Below are positions 17,471-26,994 of a stretch of 32,414 nt of DNA, piece after piece. This DNA comes from Deltaproteobacteria bacterium. Lineage in GTDB: Bacteria; Desulfobacterota; Desulfobaccia; Desulfobaccales; 0-14-0-80-60-11. Positions within the stretch are counted from its first letter, which is position 1, and each line of letters starts with the position of its first letter. The notes under the pieces are model-generated. The model had not been told where the DNA came from and searched no databases. It saw only the letters and a program-made list of their open reading frames with translations. The translations under genes were made by a program, and so were the position numbers. The stretch is from the NCBI GenBank assembly GCA_016874975.1, contig VGSQ01000025.1:1-32414 (forward strand). The letters run 5' to 3'.

Positions 17471-20400
17471 CTACCGTGCCACCTGGGCCAGGGGCAGGTC
17501 CTCCCCGAAGGTGCGGATGAAGGGCACCTGATCGCCCCGGGAGGCCTCTCCCACCATCCGGTTGAGGTAAGCGCCCAGTTCCTGCACCTGGATGCGCCCG
17601 TCCTGGTTGGCGTCCGCCGCACCCCTGAGGCCCTTCAGGAGAAAATGGGTGAAGAGCCCGTTCCCCTGGTAGTCGTCCCGGGCGGCCTGTTCGGATCCGG
17701 CCCCGGCCAGGACGTGCATCCCCAGGGACTTGGCCAGCACCGACACCCGACCGTCATAGAGGGGGGTCATGGCGCCCTTGATGCCTCCGGCCTGGCAGGT
17801 GTCCAGGAACCACACCTGTTTCAGGGCCCGGCAGGCCTTGGAGAGCTCCATCAGTTCCGGGGAGGTGAGCACGCCCTGGGAGGCGTCGGCCCCGGGCGGC
17901 GCATGGGTGAAAAGATAATAGCGGTAGCCGTCGGCCCGGCCATGGGTGGCGACGTTCACCACCAGCACATCCTCCGGCCACATCTGGCGCCCCATTTCCT
18001 GGGCGGCCTGCAGGATATTGGCCTTGGTGGCCTCCTCCTCCAGCAGGACCTTCAGGTGGATCTTGTGATAGAGGGGTTTTCCCGCCTGGCCCAACAGGTC
18101 GGCCAAGTCCCGGGCATCCTTGACGGCAAACTTCAGATGGGGCAGCCCGGCCTGGGCGAAGGTGTTGAGCCCTACCGCCAGCACGTAGAGTTCCGGGGGC
18201 CGGGCCGGAGCCCGGCACGCCACCCGGACGCTCACCATTTCGCTCATCACCGTGTTGGGGCCGTTGAAGGCGCAGGCCGTGAGAGTGTTCTCTCCGCTGA
18301 CCAGGGTGACCCGGTATTCCTTGGTCACGGCGCCTTTTTGGGGCTGAAAGGGGGTTGACTGCACCGCCTTGGGGTCGATGGTGACCCGGCGCAGCGCCAC
18401 CCCGCGCCGGCCAATCCCGTGATCAGCCTCCCCGGCCCTGGCCAGGTCCACCGCGGCCGGGCCCTCCTCCCGGGCCAGCCGGTAGACCCCCAGGGACTCC
18501 ACCAACTTGCCGTTGTGCAGCAGCCGGATGTCGCCGATCTGACCCCCGGTGTCCTGCACCTTTACCTTCACCGTCACCTCCCGGGCGCTGACCTCCTGTC
18601 CTTCCTGGGGAGCCAGGATTTCCACTTTCGGCGGGGGGTGTTGCAGGGCCTCGGTGAGATTCAAGCCCCGCATCTCTTTCGAGATATCTTCACCCTGCAG
18701 TTTCTTTTCCACCAGGTCCGGGCGATAAAAGGCATCGTAGAACCGGTTGAAGTCAAAGGCCTCCATATCCCTGACAAAATGCACCCGGCGGTCAAAATGT
18801 CCGCTGCCGTTAAAAAAGCCTTCGGGAATCACGGAAACAGAAGAATCCTGAAAGGCATAGAATTGGGCCAAAACTTTGCCGGCCTCCACGTCCCACACGG
18901 AAAGAATGCCCTCTTCGACGCCGGTGACGAGGTGTCTGCCATCAGGACTCCAGCTGACGCTGCGCACCTTCTCCCCCTGGCCGTCCGCCAGGGTGACCCG
19001 CAGAGTGCCGCGGCTTATCTCCCAAATTCTGACCCCTTGGGCCGTACAACCAGATGCACTGCCGCTGCGAGCGGCCAGGTATCTGCCATCGGGGCTCCAG
19101 TAAAGGGAGGGCGAACATTTCTCTTTGATGCTTCGATGCCTCGTAAAACCATAGGTCTCCCAGATCTGCACCAGCCCGTCATCACTGCCGGTAGCAAGAA
19201 ATTTGCCATCAGAACTTAAAGATAGCGAAGAAATCTGTTCCTTGTGGCCGTCCAGCATCTTGAACAAGGTTCCGGATGTTATGTCCCAGACACGCACGGT
19301 ATGTTCCTGACCTTTGAACTCACGACTCCCACCGGAAATGAGATATCTTCCGTCCCTCGTCCAGACTACATATCTGACATTATTGTCATCCCCTATTAAC
19401 TCCCGCCGGAGTTGCCCGTTTTTCGTGTCCCAGATGCGGATGGTTTCCTTTCCGCAGGCAGCGGCGAGGAAACGGCCGTCAGGGCTCCAACTGTAAGCTG
19501 ATATGAGACTTTTGGACTCTCCCAGAGTCAGGATCAGCTTGCCGTTCTTCGCCTCCCAGATTCTGATGCGCCCCACGCCGTAACCCCCGTCGTCGTCGAA
19601 AAGAGCGGCGATTTTCTGTCCATCCGGGCTCCATACCGGGCCGATGGCGCGGAATTTCTTCAAGGTGTTCTTTTCCACATCCCAGATGCAGGTCTGGGCC
19701 ATTTCCTCGTACGCGGATGACCAGGCGACGGATTTTCTGTCCGGGTTCCAATGAATGCTTCCCACGTAACTGTAAAGATTGTCAAAATGCTTTGCTTTGC
19801 GTCCGGCTCGGGCTTCCCAGACGATCAGTTCCTCCAGGCCGGCCATCAGGATGAAGCGTCCGTCCGGACTCCACTGCACCTGTCGGGTGGTGGGATAGTA
19901 TCTGTCGATGACCTTTTTCACCCTGCCGTCAGCCACTTCCCAGAGGCGGATGTCCTCACCGCAGGTGGCAATCTTTTGACTATCCGGGCTCCAGGTCATT
20001 TCTGCATAGCCGAATCGGAATTTTTTCAGGACCCCAAACAAAACGCCTCCCCGAGCCTCCCATAGGTGGATATCCCCATCATTTCCCATGAGAAAACGTC
20101 CGTCGGGGCTCCAGTTGACCTGCCCCCAGCCCTGGTCTTGTCCCAATACCTGCGTCAGCTTGCCGCTGGCGGCCTCCCACACGGCGAGGCTCTTTCCGGC
20201 GGCTGCCAACAGGTCACCCCGGGGACTCCAGGCAAGGGACCTGACTCCTCCGGTAAAAGGCGTTTGCAGGACGCGTGATTTCCTGGGAGTGGGGAGATTC
20301 CAAAGATAGACGAATTGCTTCGTTGACCCGGTGGCCAGGACATTCCCGTCAGGACTCCAGCTCAGAGACGTTATTTCGGCTCCTTCCGCCTCCAGTCCTT

Positions 20401-20998
20401 CCACCTTATGGGATGGCTTATCATTGTCGGCGGCCACGTCCAGGATGCGGATTTGGTTGGCGCCGGCCAGGTAAGCCAAAGACCTGCCATCCGGGCTCCA
20501 GGAAACGATCTGATCGTACTTAAAGTGCTCGCGGGGTGACTGAAAAGCTTTGATGTTCTTCCAGGCCACCCCCTTTTTGAGGTCCCAGAGACGCACCATG
20601 ATGGCTTCACCTGTTGATTCAGACGCCACACTCACGGCTGCCAGGAACTTCCCGTCTGGGCTCCAGGAAACGAGTTTCACTCTCTCGGTTTCCTCGCGTA
20701 GGACCTTGATTAATTTCCCCCCGTCAGCCTCCCAGATACGGATGTCAGAGCCACCCGTGGCCAGAAATTTTCCATCCCGACTCCAGGCAATGGAGCCGAT
20801 GGGATTGCTATGACCGGCATTGACAGTGGTGCGGAAGTCCTGGTCGGAGGGAGACTGTTCCGCAGGCACGGTGGAAAAGATGGTCATGGCATGGCACCGG
20901 CCGGAAGAGAGTACTTCAAGTCCGCCGGGGCTCACCCCCCAAAGCGCCACCCAGAAGAAAAACCATCTCAGGAACTTTGGTGAGAGCGTTGCTTTCAT
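17471..20998 (-). CDS. Secreted WD40-repeat caspase (copy 2)
   Basis: 1175 residues; GCGAGG precedes the ATG at 20998. The N-terminus is hydrophobic (RWFFFWVALWGV) and looks like a signal peptide with cleavage near residue 37. About fifteen WD40 repeats of a WSPDG type (SWSPDGRFLAAA) run to about residue 730. The linker, Ig-like region and C14 caspase domain follow, with ATHG (His1019) and DTCQAGG (Cys1068), then the EF-hand-like loop DANQDGRIQVQE close to the end. It is predicted to be an active, exported, possibly calcium-responsive protease. The effector half nearly duplicates that of the gene at 8234-11602, but the sensor half is a different, GC-rich propeller set, more like that of its upstream neighbour. 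It starts 52 bp after the orphan WD40 gene. Confidence 0.88.
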   Translation of the reverse strand: MKATLSPKFLRWFFFWVALWGVSPGGLEVLSSGRCHAMTIFSTVPAEQSPSDQDFRTTVNAGHSNPIGSIAWSRDGKFLATGGSDIRIWEADGGKLIKVLREETERVKLVSWSPDGKFLAAVSVASESTGEAIMVRLWDLKKGVAWKNIKAFQSPREHFKYDQIVSWSPDGRSLAYLAGANQIRILDVAADNDKPSHKVEGLEAEGAEITSLSWSPDGNVLATGSTKQFVYLWNLPTPRKSRVLQTPFTGGVRSLAWSPRGDLLAAAGKSLAVWEAASGKLTQVLGQDQGWGQVNWSPDGRFLMGNDGDIHLWEARGGVLFGVLKKFRFGYAEMTWSPDSQKIATCGEDIRLWEVADGRVKKVIDRYYPTTRQVQWSPDGRFILMAGLEELIVWEARAGRKAKHFDNLYSYVGSIHWNPDRKSVAWSSAYEEMAQTCIWDVEKNTLKKFRAIGPVWSPDGQKIAALFDDDGGYGVGRIRIWEAKNGKLILTLGESKSLISAYSWSPDGRFLAAACGKETIRIWDTKNGQLRRELIGDDNNVRYVVWTRDGRYLISGGSREFKGQEHTVRVWDITSGTLFKMLDGHKEQISSLSLSSDGKFLATGSDDGLVQIWETYGFTRHRSIKEKCSPSLYWSPDGRYLAARSGSASGCTAQGVRIWEISRGTLRVTLADGQGEKVRSVSWSPDGRHLVTGVEEGILSVWDVEAGKVLAQFYAFQDSSVSVIPEGFFNGSGHFDRRVHFVRDMEAFDFNRFYDAFYRPDLVEKKLQGEDISKEMRGLNLTEALQHPPPKVEILAPQEGQEVSAREVTVKVKVQDTGGQIGDIRLLHNGKLVESLGVYRLAREEGPAAVDLARAGEADHGIGRRGVALRRVTIDPKAVQSTPFQPQKGAVTKEYRVTLVSGENTLTACAFNGPNTVMSEMVSVRVACRAPARPPELYVLAVGLNTFAQAGLPHLKFAVKDARDLADLLGQAGKPLYHKIHLKVLLEEEATKANILQAAQEMGRQMWPEDVLVVNVATHGRADGYRYYLFTHAPPGADASQGVLTSPELMELSKACRALKQVWFLDTCQAGGIKGAMTPLYDGRVSVLAKSLGMHVLAGAGSEQAARDDYQGNGLFTHFLLKGLRGAADANQDGRIQVQELGAYLNRMVGEASRGDQVPFIRTFGEDLPLAQVAR

Positions 20999-21050
20999 GA
21001 TGCCTCGCTTCTGGAAATCCCGTCCTGCCTTGCTATGGTCTTTCAGATCA

Positions 21051-23297
21051 TCATCTGCCCTTCAGGAGATTTTCCCTCACCCGCTCAGGATGGTGGAATT
21101 TCTCGGCAAAGGCGACGTAATCGTAAACCTCCATGCCTTTCACAAAGTGAATGTAACTGGCATAGTTGCCCGAACCGGAAAAATACCCCTGGGGGGTGAC
21201 GGCCACCCCGGCGTCTTCAAAGTGGAAAAGCCGCACCAACTCCTCACCGGTGGCCAGGCTTTTCAGGATCACCTCGCCGCCCTCATCGCTGCAGGCCAGA
21301 TGAGCATCGTCCGGACTCACACTATAGGGATAAAACTTCCCCGAAACCTGGAACTCACCTCTAAATTTGCCGGATGGCCCATCCCATAGGTACAAATGTT
21401 CATCATGATTCTTGGTGACACCTATATAGTATTTGCCGGCGGGGCTTAAGCCCAGAGAAGACAGTTTCCCTGCCTGGTTCCCTGCCTGGATGGGTTCCAG
21501 ACGTTGTATTATCCGGCCGGTGGACATCTCCATCACCTGGTAGGACTTGCCCCAATACCGGAAACCCAACAACTCGCCCGCGGAACTCCACCGGAAAGGG
21601 GAGAGCAGTTCTATTTCGGGATTGTCCCAGGTCTGCAAGAGTTTTCCGGTTGCCACCTGCCACAGGGAGGTCCTCTTGTATGGATCCTGGGCCGCCAGGA
21701 ATTTACCTTCAGGACTCCACCCCATAGTGGGATACCAGCCGGTTACAGGGATTGCCAGTCGGGTTTCCAGGGTCTTGCTGAGTTTGCCGCTGGCCACCTC
21801 CCAGATGCAGATACCCCCCTTAAAATAGCCGGCGGCTATGAATTTTCCATCAGGACTCCAAGTCAATGTTTGAATGAGACCCTCTTTCCCTTGCAGAGTG
21901 CGGAGTAGTGTCTGTCTCTTCCCATCCCATATGTGCACGTTGCCATTATTTATTGCTGCAAAAATACTGCTAACAGGACTCCAATGACACCCCCTAATGT
22001 TTTTTAATAATGCAACGTTACGTTGGTAAGCTGTATCCAAGAGAATAGCGCCAGACTTTTTATCATCTGCGATATCACGATAATAGACATCAGCCATGCT
22101 CCCATCGTGGCTCCAACCAATTGATCTGCCGCCTTTTATCCGCTCTATTATTCTGACTTCCGGCCAGTGCCAGAGATAAAGAGTGCTGTAGAGGCCCGGG
22201 TCTCCTTTCACCACTGCCAGTTGTTTGCCGTCGGGACTGTGTTTTATGATGAAATTATCATTAGGTAAGGAAAGCTCGCATGTCGCCAACGGGTCAGTCC
22301 TATCCGCCTGCCCAAAGGTGAGGCTGTCTCCTGCATGGGCAATATATCTGCAGGTTGCGGACCACTGGACGGCAACAATAACTCCTTGGGAAAAGGTTGC
22401 CGTTTGCCCGTCGTCACCCTCGAGCACCTCCCGGAGACTCAGGAAGCGGGCGCCCCCGGCGGCCAGGGATTTGCCGTCCGGACTCCAGCACAGGGCCAGG
22501 ACGTCCCTGCGGGTGTTTAACGTTTTGTACAGTCTGCCGCTATCGGCATCCCAAACCGACACGCAGCGTGCATTCCCGGCACTTCCGGCCAGTAAGCTCC
22601 CTTTTGGACTCCAGGACAGGGCGTGCACTTCCCCCCTCCCATCTCCCAGGGGGATTTTTCTCAGCAACTTGCCGTCTGCCACATTCCAGAGGGCAACCAT
22701 TCCCTCCCTGCCACCGGAGGCCAATATCTTACTGTCAGCTTTCCAGGCCAGGCATTTCATCTCGCCGCCCGTCCCGGACAGGGACGTGACCAATCTGGCG
22801 TCTGGCCAGCTAAAGATATGGACCTGGTCTCCTGCAGCCACGGCAAGATGCCGGCCGTCAGAGCTCCATTGAAGGGAGTCCGGCCCGGCACTGCCCTTAG
22901 ATTTAAGGGTGGCGGCCAACTTGCCGCTGACGACTCCCCATATCTGGATATCACCCTGTTTATTCCCCACTGCCAGTAACCGGCCATCGGGGCTCCATTC
23001 AGGGAGCAAGCCCCGGAAGGTTCGGATAAGTTTGCCGCCTGTCATGTTCCAGATAAAGACCTCCCCTTCATCCGTTCCTGCAGCTACGAAATTTCCGTCC
23101 GGACTTATGCGGAAATGGTAGACATGGCGCCCTGGGGTGCAGTTCACCACGGTCCGTAGTTCTGGGTCCCGGGATTGGCCCCTCAGGGTTCTCTCCCCAA
23201 GCCATCCGATACCGAAAAAGATCCCCTTCCAGAAAAAAAATATCACAGCCAAAACGAGAGTTAGGCCTATCACCAGGGGGAGAAGAATTCTCTTCAT
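21051..23297 (-). CDS. Membrane-anchored WD40 protein lacking an effector domain
   Basis: 748 residues. A strong hydrophobic segment (residues 5-30, LPLVIGLTLVLAVIFFFW) without a clear cleavage site suggests an inner-membrane anchor with the rest outside. About fifteen WD40 repeats of the WSPDG type fill the protein. It ends with EKFHHPERVRENLLKGR, which aligns with the linker FYRPDLVEKKLQGEDIS that joins WD40 to caspase in the two neighbours, so the reading frame stops exactly where an effector would begin. It is followed after 52 bp by the WD40-caspase at 20998. It may be a catalytically empty partner or inhibitor, or a gene that lost its protease. The ribosome site is unusual: AGGAGGAAG lies about 25 bases before the ATG and nothing closer. 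A -35-like TTGACA (23367-23372) upstream has no good -10. Confidence 0.82.
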   Translation of the reverse strand: MKRILLPLVIGLTLVLAVIFFFWKGIFFGIGWLGERTLRGQSRDPELRTVVNCTPGRHVYHFRISPDGNFVAAGTDEGEVFIWNMTGGKLIRTFRGLLPEWSPDGRLLAVGNKQGDIQIWGVVSGKLAATLKSKGSAGPDSLQWSSDGRHLAVAAGDQVHIFSWPDARLVTSLSGTGGEMKCLAWKADSKILASGGREGMVALWNVADGKLLRKIPLGDGRGEVHALSWSPKGSLLAGSAGNARCVSVWDADSGRLYKTLNTRRDVLALCWSPDGKSLAAGGARFLSLREVLEGDDGQTATFSQGVIVAVQWSATCRYIAHAGDSLTFGQADRTDPLATCELSLPNDNFIIKHSPDGKQLAVVKGDPGLYSTLYLWHWPEVRIIERIKGGRSIGWSHDGSMADVYYRDIADDKKSGAILLDTAYQRNVALLKNIRGCHWSPVSSIFAAINNGNVHIWDGKRQTLLRTLQGKEGLIQTLTWSPDGKFIAAGYFKGGICIWEVASGKLSKTLETRLAIPVTGWYPTMGWSPEGKFLAAQDPYKRTSLWQVATGKLLQTWDNPEIELLSPFRWSSAGELLGFRYWGKSYQVMEMSTGRIIQRLEPIQAGNQAGKLSSLGLSPAGKYYIGVTKNHDEHLYLWDGPSGKFRGEFQVSGKFYPYSVSPDDAHLACSDEGGEVILKSLATGEELVRLFHFEDAGVAVTPQGYFSGSGNYASYIHFVKGMEVYDYVAFAEKFHHPERVRENLLKGR

Positions 23298-23406
23298 AAT
23301 CAGTTACCGGCTTGCCGGGCTTCCTCCTCATCTTGCCGTGGCTGAAATGCTTATCTCTATTGCTCTTGTCAAGGCTCAGGAACCGGTTTTTCTTGGATCC
23401 AGTCTG

Positions 23407-26400
23407 TCACCCCTCCCCGTGCAGGATGAAGGGGGCCCAGTGGTAGGGGTTGGGGTATTTGGTTTTCATGTGCTGCCGGGCCAGGCGCAGGGCCTCGGCC
23501 CGCCCTTTCCCGGCCTTGAGGTGGGTGTAGAAGGTCACCATGTATTCCACCGCGGGCGCATCGGCCACCTCCCAGAGGCTCACCACCACGCTGCGGGCCC
23601 CGGCCTGCTGGAAGGCCCGGGCCAGGTGGGCCACCCCCTCCCCCTCCATGACTTTGCCCCGGCCGGTGAGGCAGGCCGAGAGGACTACCATATCAGCATC
23701 CAGCTTCAGGCCCAGGACCTTGCTCAGGGTGAGAAAGCCGTTGTCCTGGTCCTGATTTTCCACCTGCCCCAGGAGGATAAAGGGCTCGTTGATGCCCTGC
23801 ACCTTGCCGGCCAGGTCGCCGTGGGTGGCGAAGTGGAGGTAGCGGTATGTTTGTAAGGGCGCCTGCCGCAGGCGGGTCTCGCTGGCTGCCAGGTTCAGCA
23901 GAATATCCGGCGGCTCGGGCTTCACGCCGAACAGCCCGGCGATGGCCCGGACCTCGTTTTCCGTCTCCCCCAGGGGGGGATAGCTCAATTCCTTCCCTTG
24001 CTTATCGTCCGACGTGGTTTTGCCCCATTCCCGGCGGGTGGCCAGGGCCCGGAAGGCGTATTGGGGCGCGGCCTGGGCGGTCAGCACCGGCGCCGGTTTC
24101 CCCGCCTTATGGGCCAGATAGCGGGGGTCATGATCGCTGTAAATGGGATTCCCCAGGGCAAAGAGGGGCTTTTTCGCCTGGGACGCGGCCAGCACCCGGT
24201 TCAGGGCCAGGATGGCGGCGGACTGGGAGTAGGTGAGGAGGCGCTCGTCCCCCACGAAGCGGGTGTCCCCCGCATCCTTCCCGGCCTGGACTACCAGGGC
24301 CTCGAAGGGCAGCAGGCCCAGAATGCCGTCGGGCACGATGATGAGCCGCTTTTCCGGGGCCAAATCCTTGAGGGCCGGGGCCAGGAGCATTTCGTAGAGC
24401 TTCCGCCCCTGGGCGGGGTTGAAATCCTGACAGGTGTGTTGGCTCTGCAGGGGGGCGATGAAGTCATTGACCAGTTTGCCCAGCTCTTCCTGGCCCAGGG
24501 GAATGGCATAGACCTGCGTCCGCCCCCCGGGCTCCACCCGGAAGAGGTAACATGATTTCTCCCCCAGGGCGTATTCCAGGAGCACCTCCTGGGGTTTCAG
24601 GGGAATCTCCTGGGGCTTGAGGGGCCGGGGATATTTCAGGGCCGCATAGCGGGGGTATTTCTGCCTGAGTTCCGCCACCAGCGCGTCCAGTTGCTTTTGC
24701 AATTCCTCCCGCTGCTTCCTGAAATTGGCCACCACCTCTTCCCCCTGTGTGTAGTGCTTCTCCCAGTTGGCCTCCAATGCCCCCAGACGGTCCAGCAGGC
24801 CCTGCTCTTTTTGGGCCAGGTCCGGGGGGATTTGGCCCAGGCCGCCCCGGGCCGCGGCCGCGGCCATCTCCTCCAGCAGCACCCGCCCCTTGGTGGCTTC
24901 GGCGAAATAGAAGGCCGCGGCCCCGGTCTGGGGGCCGAATTTTTCCAGTGCCGGAGGCAGGGGTTCCCCCCGGATGGACATGTCCCCCAGGACCGCGGTT
25001 AGCCAGAGGTAGGCCAGTCGGTGCTCCTTCACCTGGAAAAAGCCGGTGCGGGGGCCGGTGACCCGCCTTCTCAGGTTTTCAATACCCTGGGTGGCGGCGA
25101 AAAGCTGGGCCGCCGCCTCCCCCCGCCGGCCTACTCCGGCCAGGGCCTGCCCCTGTTGGGTGGCAAATTGGACCTGATATCCTGGAACAGCACGCCAGGA
25201 CGGTTGAATTTTTTCCAGCAACTCCAGGGCAGCCTGGAATCGCCCGGTGGCCAGATAAAGAGCCACAAGTCCCACTTTGGAATTACTGCGCTGGAAGAGA
25301 GCTTCGGCTTCCTGGTATTCCTGGCGGGATAAATGTAAGCAAGCGAGATTATTGAGGGTGCCAATGGTATGGGAGTGCTCCGAGCCCAGGAATTTTTCCC
25401 TGATGGACAAGGCACGACGGTACAGGGGCAGGGCCTGGTCATAGGCGCCGATGCAGTTGTAAAACCCGCCAAAATTATTAAGGCTGAGGGCGGTGTGTGG
25501 GTGGTCCTGGCCTAGGGCCTTTTCCCTGATGGCCAGAGCCCGCCGGTGCAGGGGCAGGGCCTGGTCATAGTAGCCCATTTCCTGATAAAGCATGGCGAGA
25601 TTACTAAGACTGAGGGCTGTTCCGGGGTGTTCCGGACCCAGGACCTTTTCCTTGATTGCCAGGGCCCGCCGGTAGAGGGGCAGGGCCTGGTCATAGGCCC
25701 CCATATCGTTGTAAAGCCCAGCTAGGTTGTCGAGGCTGTTGGCGGTGTCGGGGTGCTCTGGACCCAGGACTTTTTCCCGGATGGCCAGGGCCCGCCGGTA
25801 CAGGGGCAGTGCCTTCTCATAAGCCCCCATGGCCTCGTACAATACAGCCAGGTTGTTGAGACTGGTGGCGGTGTCGGGGTGTTCCGGACCCAGGACCTTT
25901 TCCTTGATGGCCAGGGCCCGCAGTAGAAGGGGCAGTGCCTTCTCATAGACGCCCATGGCCTTGTACAGGCCAGCCAGGTTGTTGAGACTGGTAGCAATGC
26001 CCGGGTCCTCAGGACCAAGGACTTTTTCTTTGATGGCCAGGGCCCGCCGATAATGGGGAAGGGCCTTCTCATAAGCGCCCATTTCCTTATAAAGCAGTCC
26101 CAGGTTGTTGAGACTGGTGGCGGTGTCGGGGTGTTCCAGACCCAGGACCTTTTCCCTGATGGCCAGGGCCCGCCGCAGAAGGGGCAATGCCTTCTCATAG
26201 GCGCCCATGGCCTTGTACAGGCCAGCCAGGTTGTTGAGACTGGTAGCAATGCCCGGGTCCTCAGGACCAAGGACTTTTTCTTTGATGGCCAGGGCATGCC
26301 GGAGAAGGGGTAGTGCCTTCTCATAAGCGCCCATGGCCTTGTACAGTTCACCCAGGTTGTTGAGGCTGGTGGTGGTGTCCGGGTGTTCTGGGCCCAGGAC

Positions 26401-26856
26401 CTTTTCCCTGATGGCCAGGGCCCGCCGCAGAAGGGGCAATGCCTTCTCATAGGCGCCCATATCATCGTAAAGCCTACCAAGACTGTTGAGGGGATGGGCC
26501 GTTTCGAGATGGTCTGCCCCCAGGGCTTTTTCACAGATGAGCAAGGCCCGACGGTAGAGAGGCAGGGCTTGGTCATAGGCGCGCATGGCATGGTACAGTT
26601 GGGCCAGGTTATTAAGGGCTGCGGCGGTGTGGGGGTGCTCATGACCTTTTCTTTTCTCATAAATCTGCAAGGCCCGCTGGGACAGGGGTAGGGCCTCTTG
26701 GTAGCGTCCGGCGGCATAGAGCTTCATAGCCTTTTGATTTAATGATTCGGCTTCCTCCAGAGCAGTAGTCTGAGCATGAGCCACACCGCCTATTGCAGGC
26801 AGGCACACTGCCTTCAACATCAGCAGTAAAATAACGATGAAGGTTTTCCTTGCCAC
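23407..26856 (-). CDS. Secreted TPR-CHAT protease (copy 2, 11 near-identical TPRs)
   Basis: 1149 residues with a GTG start at 26856. The signal peptide ends near AHA (residue 28). Eleven 42-residue repeats (consensus ALPLYRRALAIREKVLGPEH, then an NNLAxLYxxMGAYEK part) occupy residues 55-516. Then come a helical region, a coiled coil (about residues 690-750) and a CHAT domain with FATHG (His1012) and LSACLTG (Cys1062), both intact. A caspase-fold protease exported to the periplasm is predicted. Against the copy at 12609 the CHAT half is almost unchanged, whereas the TPR half has been expanded and homogenised. It lies between the OmpA-TPR gene (138 bp upstream) and the anchored WD40 gene (109 bp downstream). 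The ribosome site is weak (AGAGAG). Confidence 0.9.
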   Translation of the reverse strand: MARKTFIVILLLMLKAVCLPAIGGVAHAQTTALEEAESLNQKAMKLYAAGRYQEALPLSQRALQIYEKRKGHEHPHTAAALNNLAQLYHAMRAYDQALPLYRRALLICEKALGADHLETAHPLNSLGRLYDDMGAYEKALPLLRRALAIREKVLGPEHPDTTTSLNNLGELYKAMGAYEKALPLLRHALAIKEKVLGPEDPGIATSLNNLAGLYKAMGAYEKALPLLRRALAIREKVLGLEHPDTATSLNNLGLLYKEMGAYEKALPHYRRALAIKEKVLGPEDPGIATSLNNLAGLYKAMGVYEKALPLLLRALAIKEKVLGPEHPDTATSLNNLAVLYEAMGAYEKALPLYRRALAIREKVLGPEHPDTANSLDNLAGLYNDMGAYDQALPLYRRALAIKEKVLGPEHPGTALSLSNLAMLYQEMGYYDQALPLHRRALAIREKALGQDHPHTALSLNNFGGFYNCIGAYDQALPLYRRALSIREKFLGSEHSHTIGTLNNLACLHLSRQEYQEAEALFQRSNSKVGLVALYLATGRFQAALELLEKIQPSWRAVPGYQVQFATQQGQALAGVGRRGEAAAQLFAATQGIENLRRRVTGPRTGFFQVKEHRLAYLWLTAVLGDMSIRGEPLPPALEKFGPQTGAAAFYFAEATKGRVLLEEMAAAAARGGLGQIPPDLAQKEQGLLDRLGALEANWEKHYTQGEEVVANFRKQREELQKQLDALVAELRQKYPRYAALKYPRPLKPQEIPLKPQEVLLEYALGEKSCYLFRVEPGGRTQVYAIPLGQEELGKLVNDFIAPLQSQHTCQDFNPAQGRKLYEMLLAPALKDLAPEKRLIIVPDGILGLLPFEALVVQAGKDAGDTRFVGDERLLTYSQSAAILALNRVLAASQAKKPLFALGNPIYSDHDPRYLAHKAGKPAPVLTAQAAPQYAFRALATRREWGKTTSDDKQGKELSYPPLGETENEVRAIAGLFGVKPEPPDILLNLAASETRLRQAPLQTYRYLHFATHGDLAGKVQGINEPFILLGQVENQDQDNGFLTLSKVLGLKLDADMVVLSACLTGRGKVMEGEGVAHLARAFQQAGARSVVVSLWEVADAPAVEYMVTFYTHLKAGKGRAEALRLARQHMKTKYPNPYHWAPFILHGEG
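25309..26694 (-). repeat. Tandem 126-bp repeats coding for 11 TPRs
   Basis: Eleven head-to-tail units of 126 bp (42 codons) with no spacer. Several units are nearly identical at DNA level. The segment 25950-26043 recurs without mismatch at 26203-26295 and adjoining bases, exactly two units (252 bp) apart, which points to recent unequal crossover or gene conversion. The array is coding throughout. Confidence 0.9.
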
Positions 26857-26994
26857 GCCGCTCTCTCTAAGTAAACCTGCTCGACCTGCTGCTGTCCCAG
26901 GTTCACTTCCCAGGGGCAGGTTTCAAACCCGGGCCTATAAGTCATATCAATTAGTTGCGCATACTATTTGCGTCATTTCAAAGTGCCCCTGTCA

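Noticed and set aside
23367-23372. Consensus -35 TTGACA upstream of the anchored WD40 gene as a promoter
   Set aside because: No acceptable -10 hexamer occurs at 16-18 bp spacing.
25309-26694. Regular repeats that could suggest a CRISPR array
   Set aside because: The 126-bp units are contiguous, in frame and encode TPR helices; there are no unique spacers and no cas genes.
12609-26856. TPR-CHAT genes as a type III-E CRISPR (Csx29-like) protease
   Set aside because: No Cas7-11 or other cas gene is present, and both proteins have Sec signal peptides.
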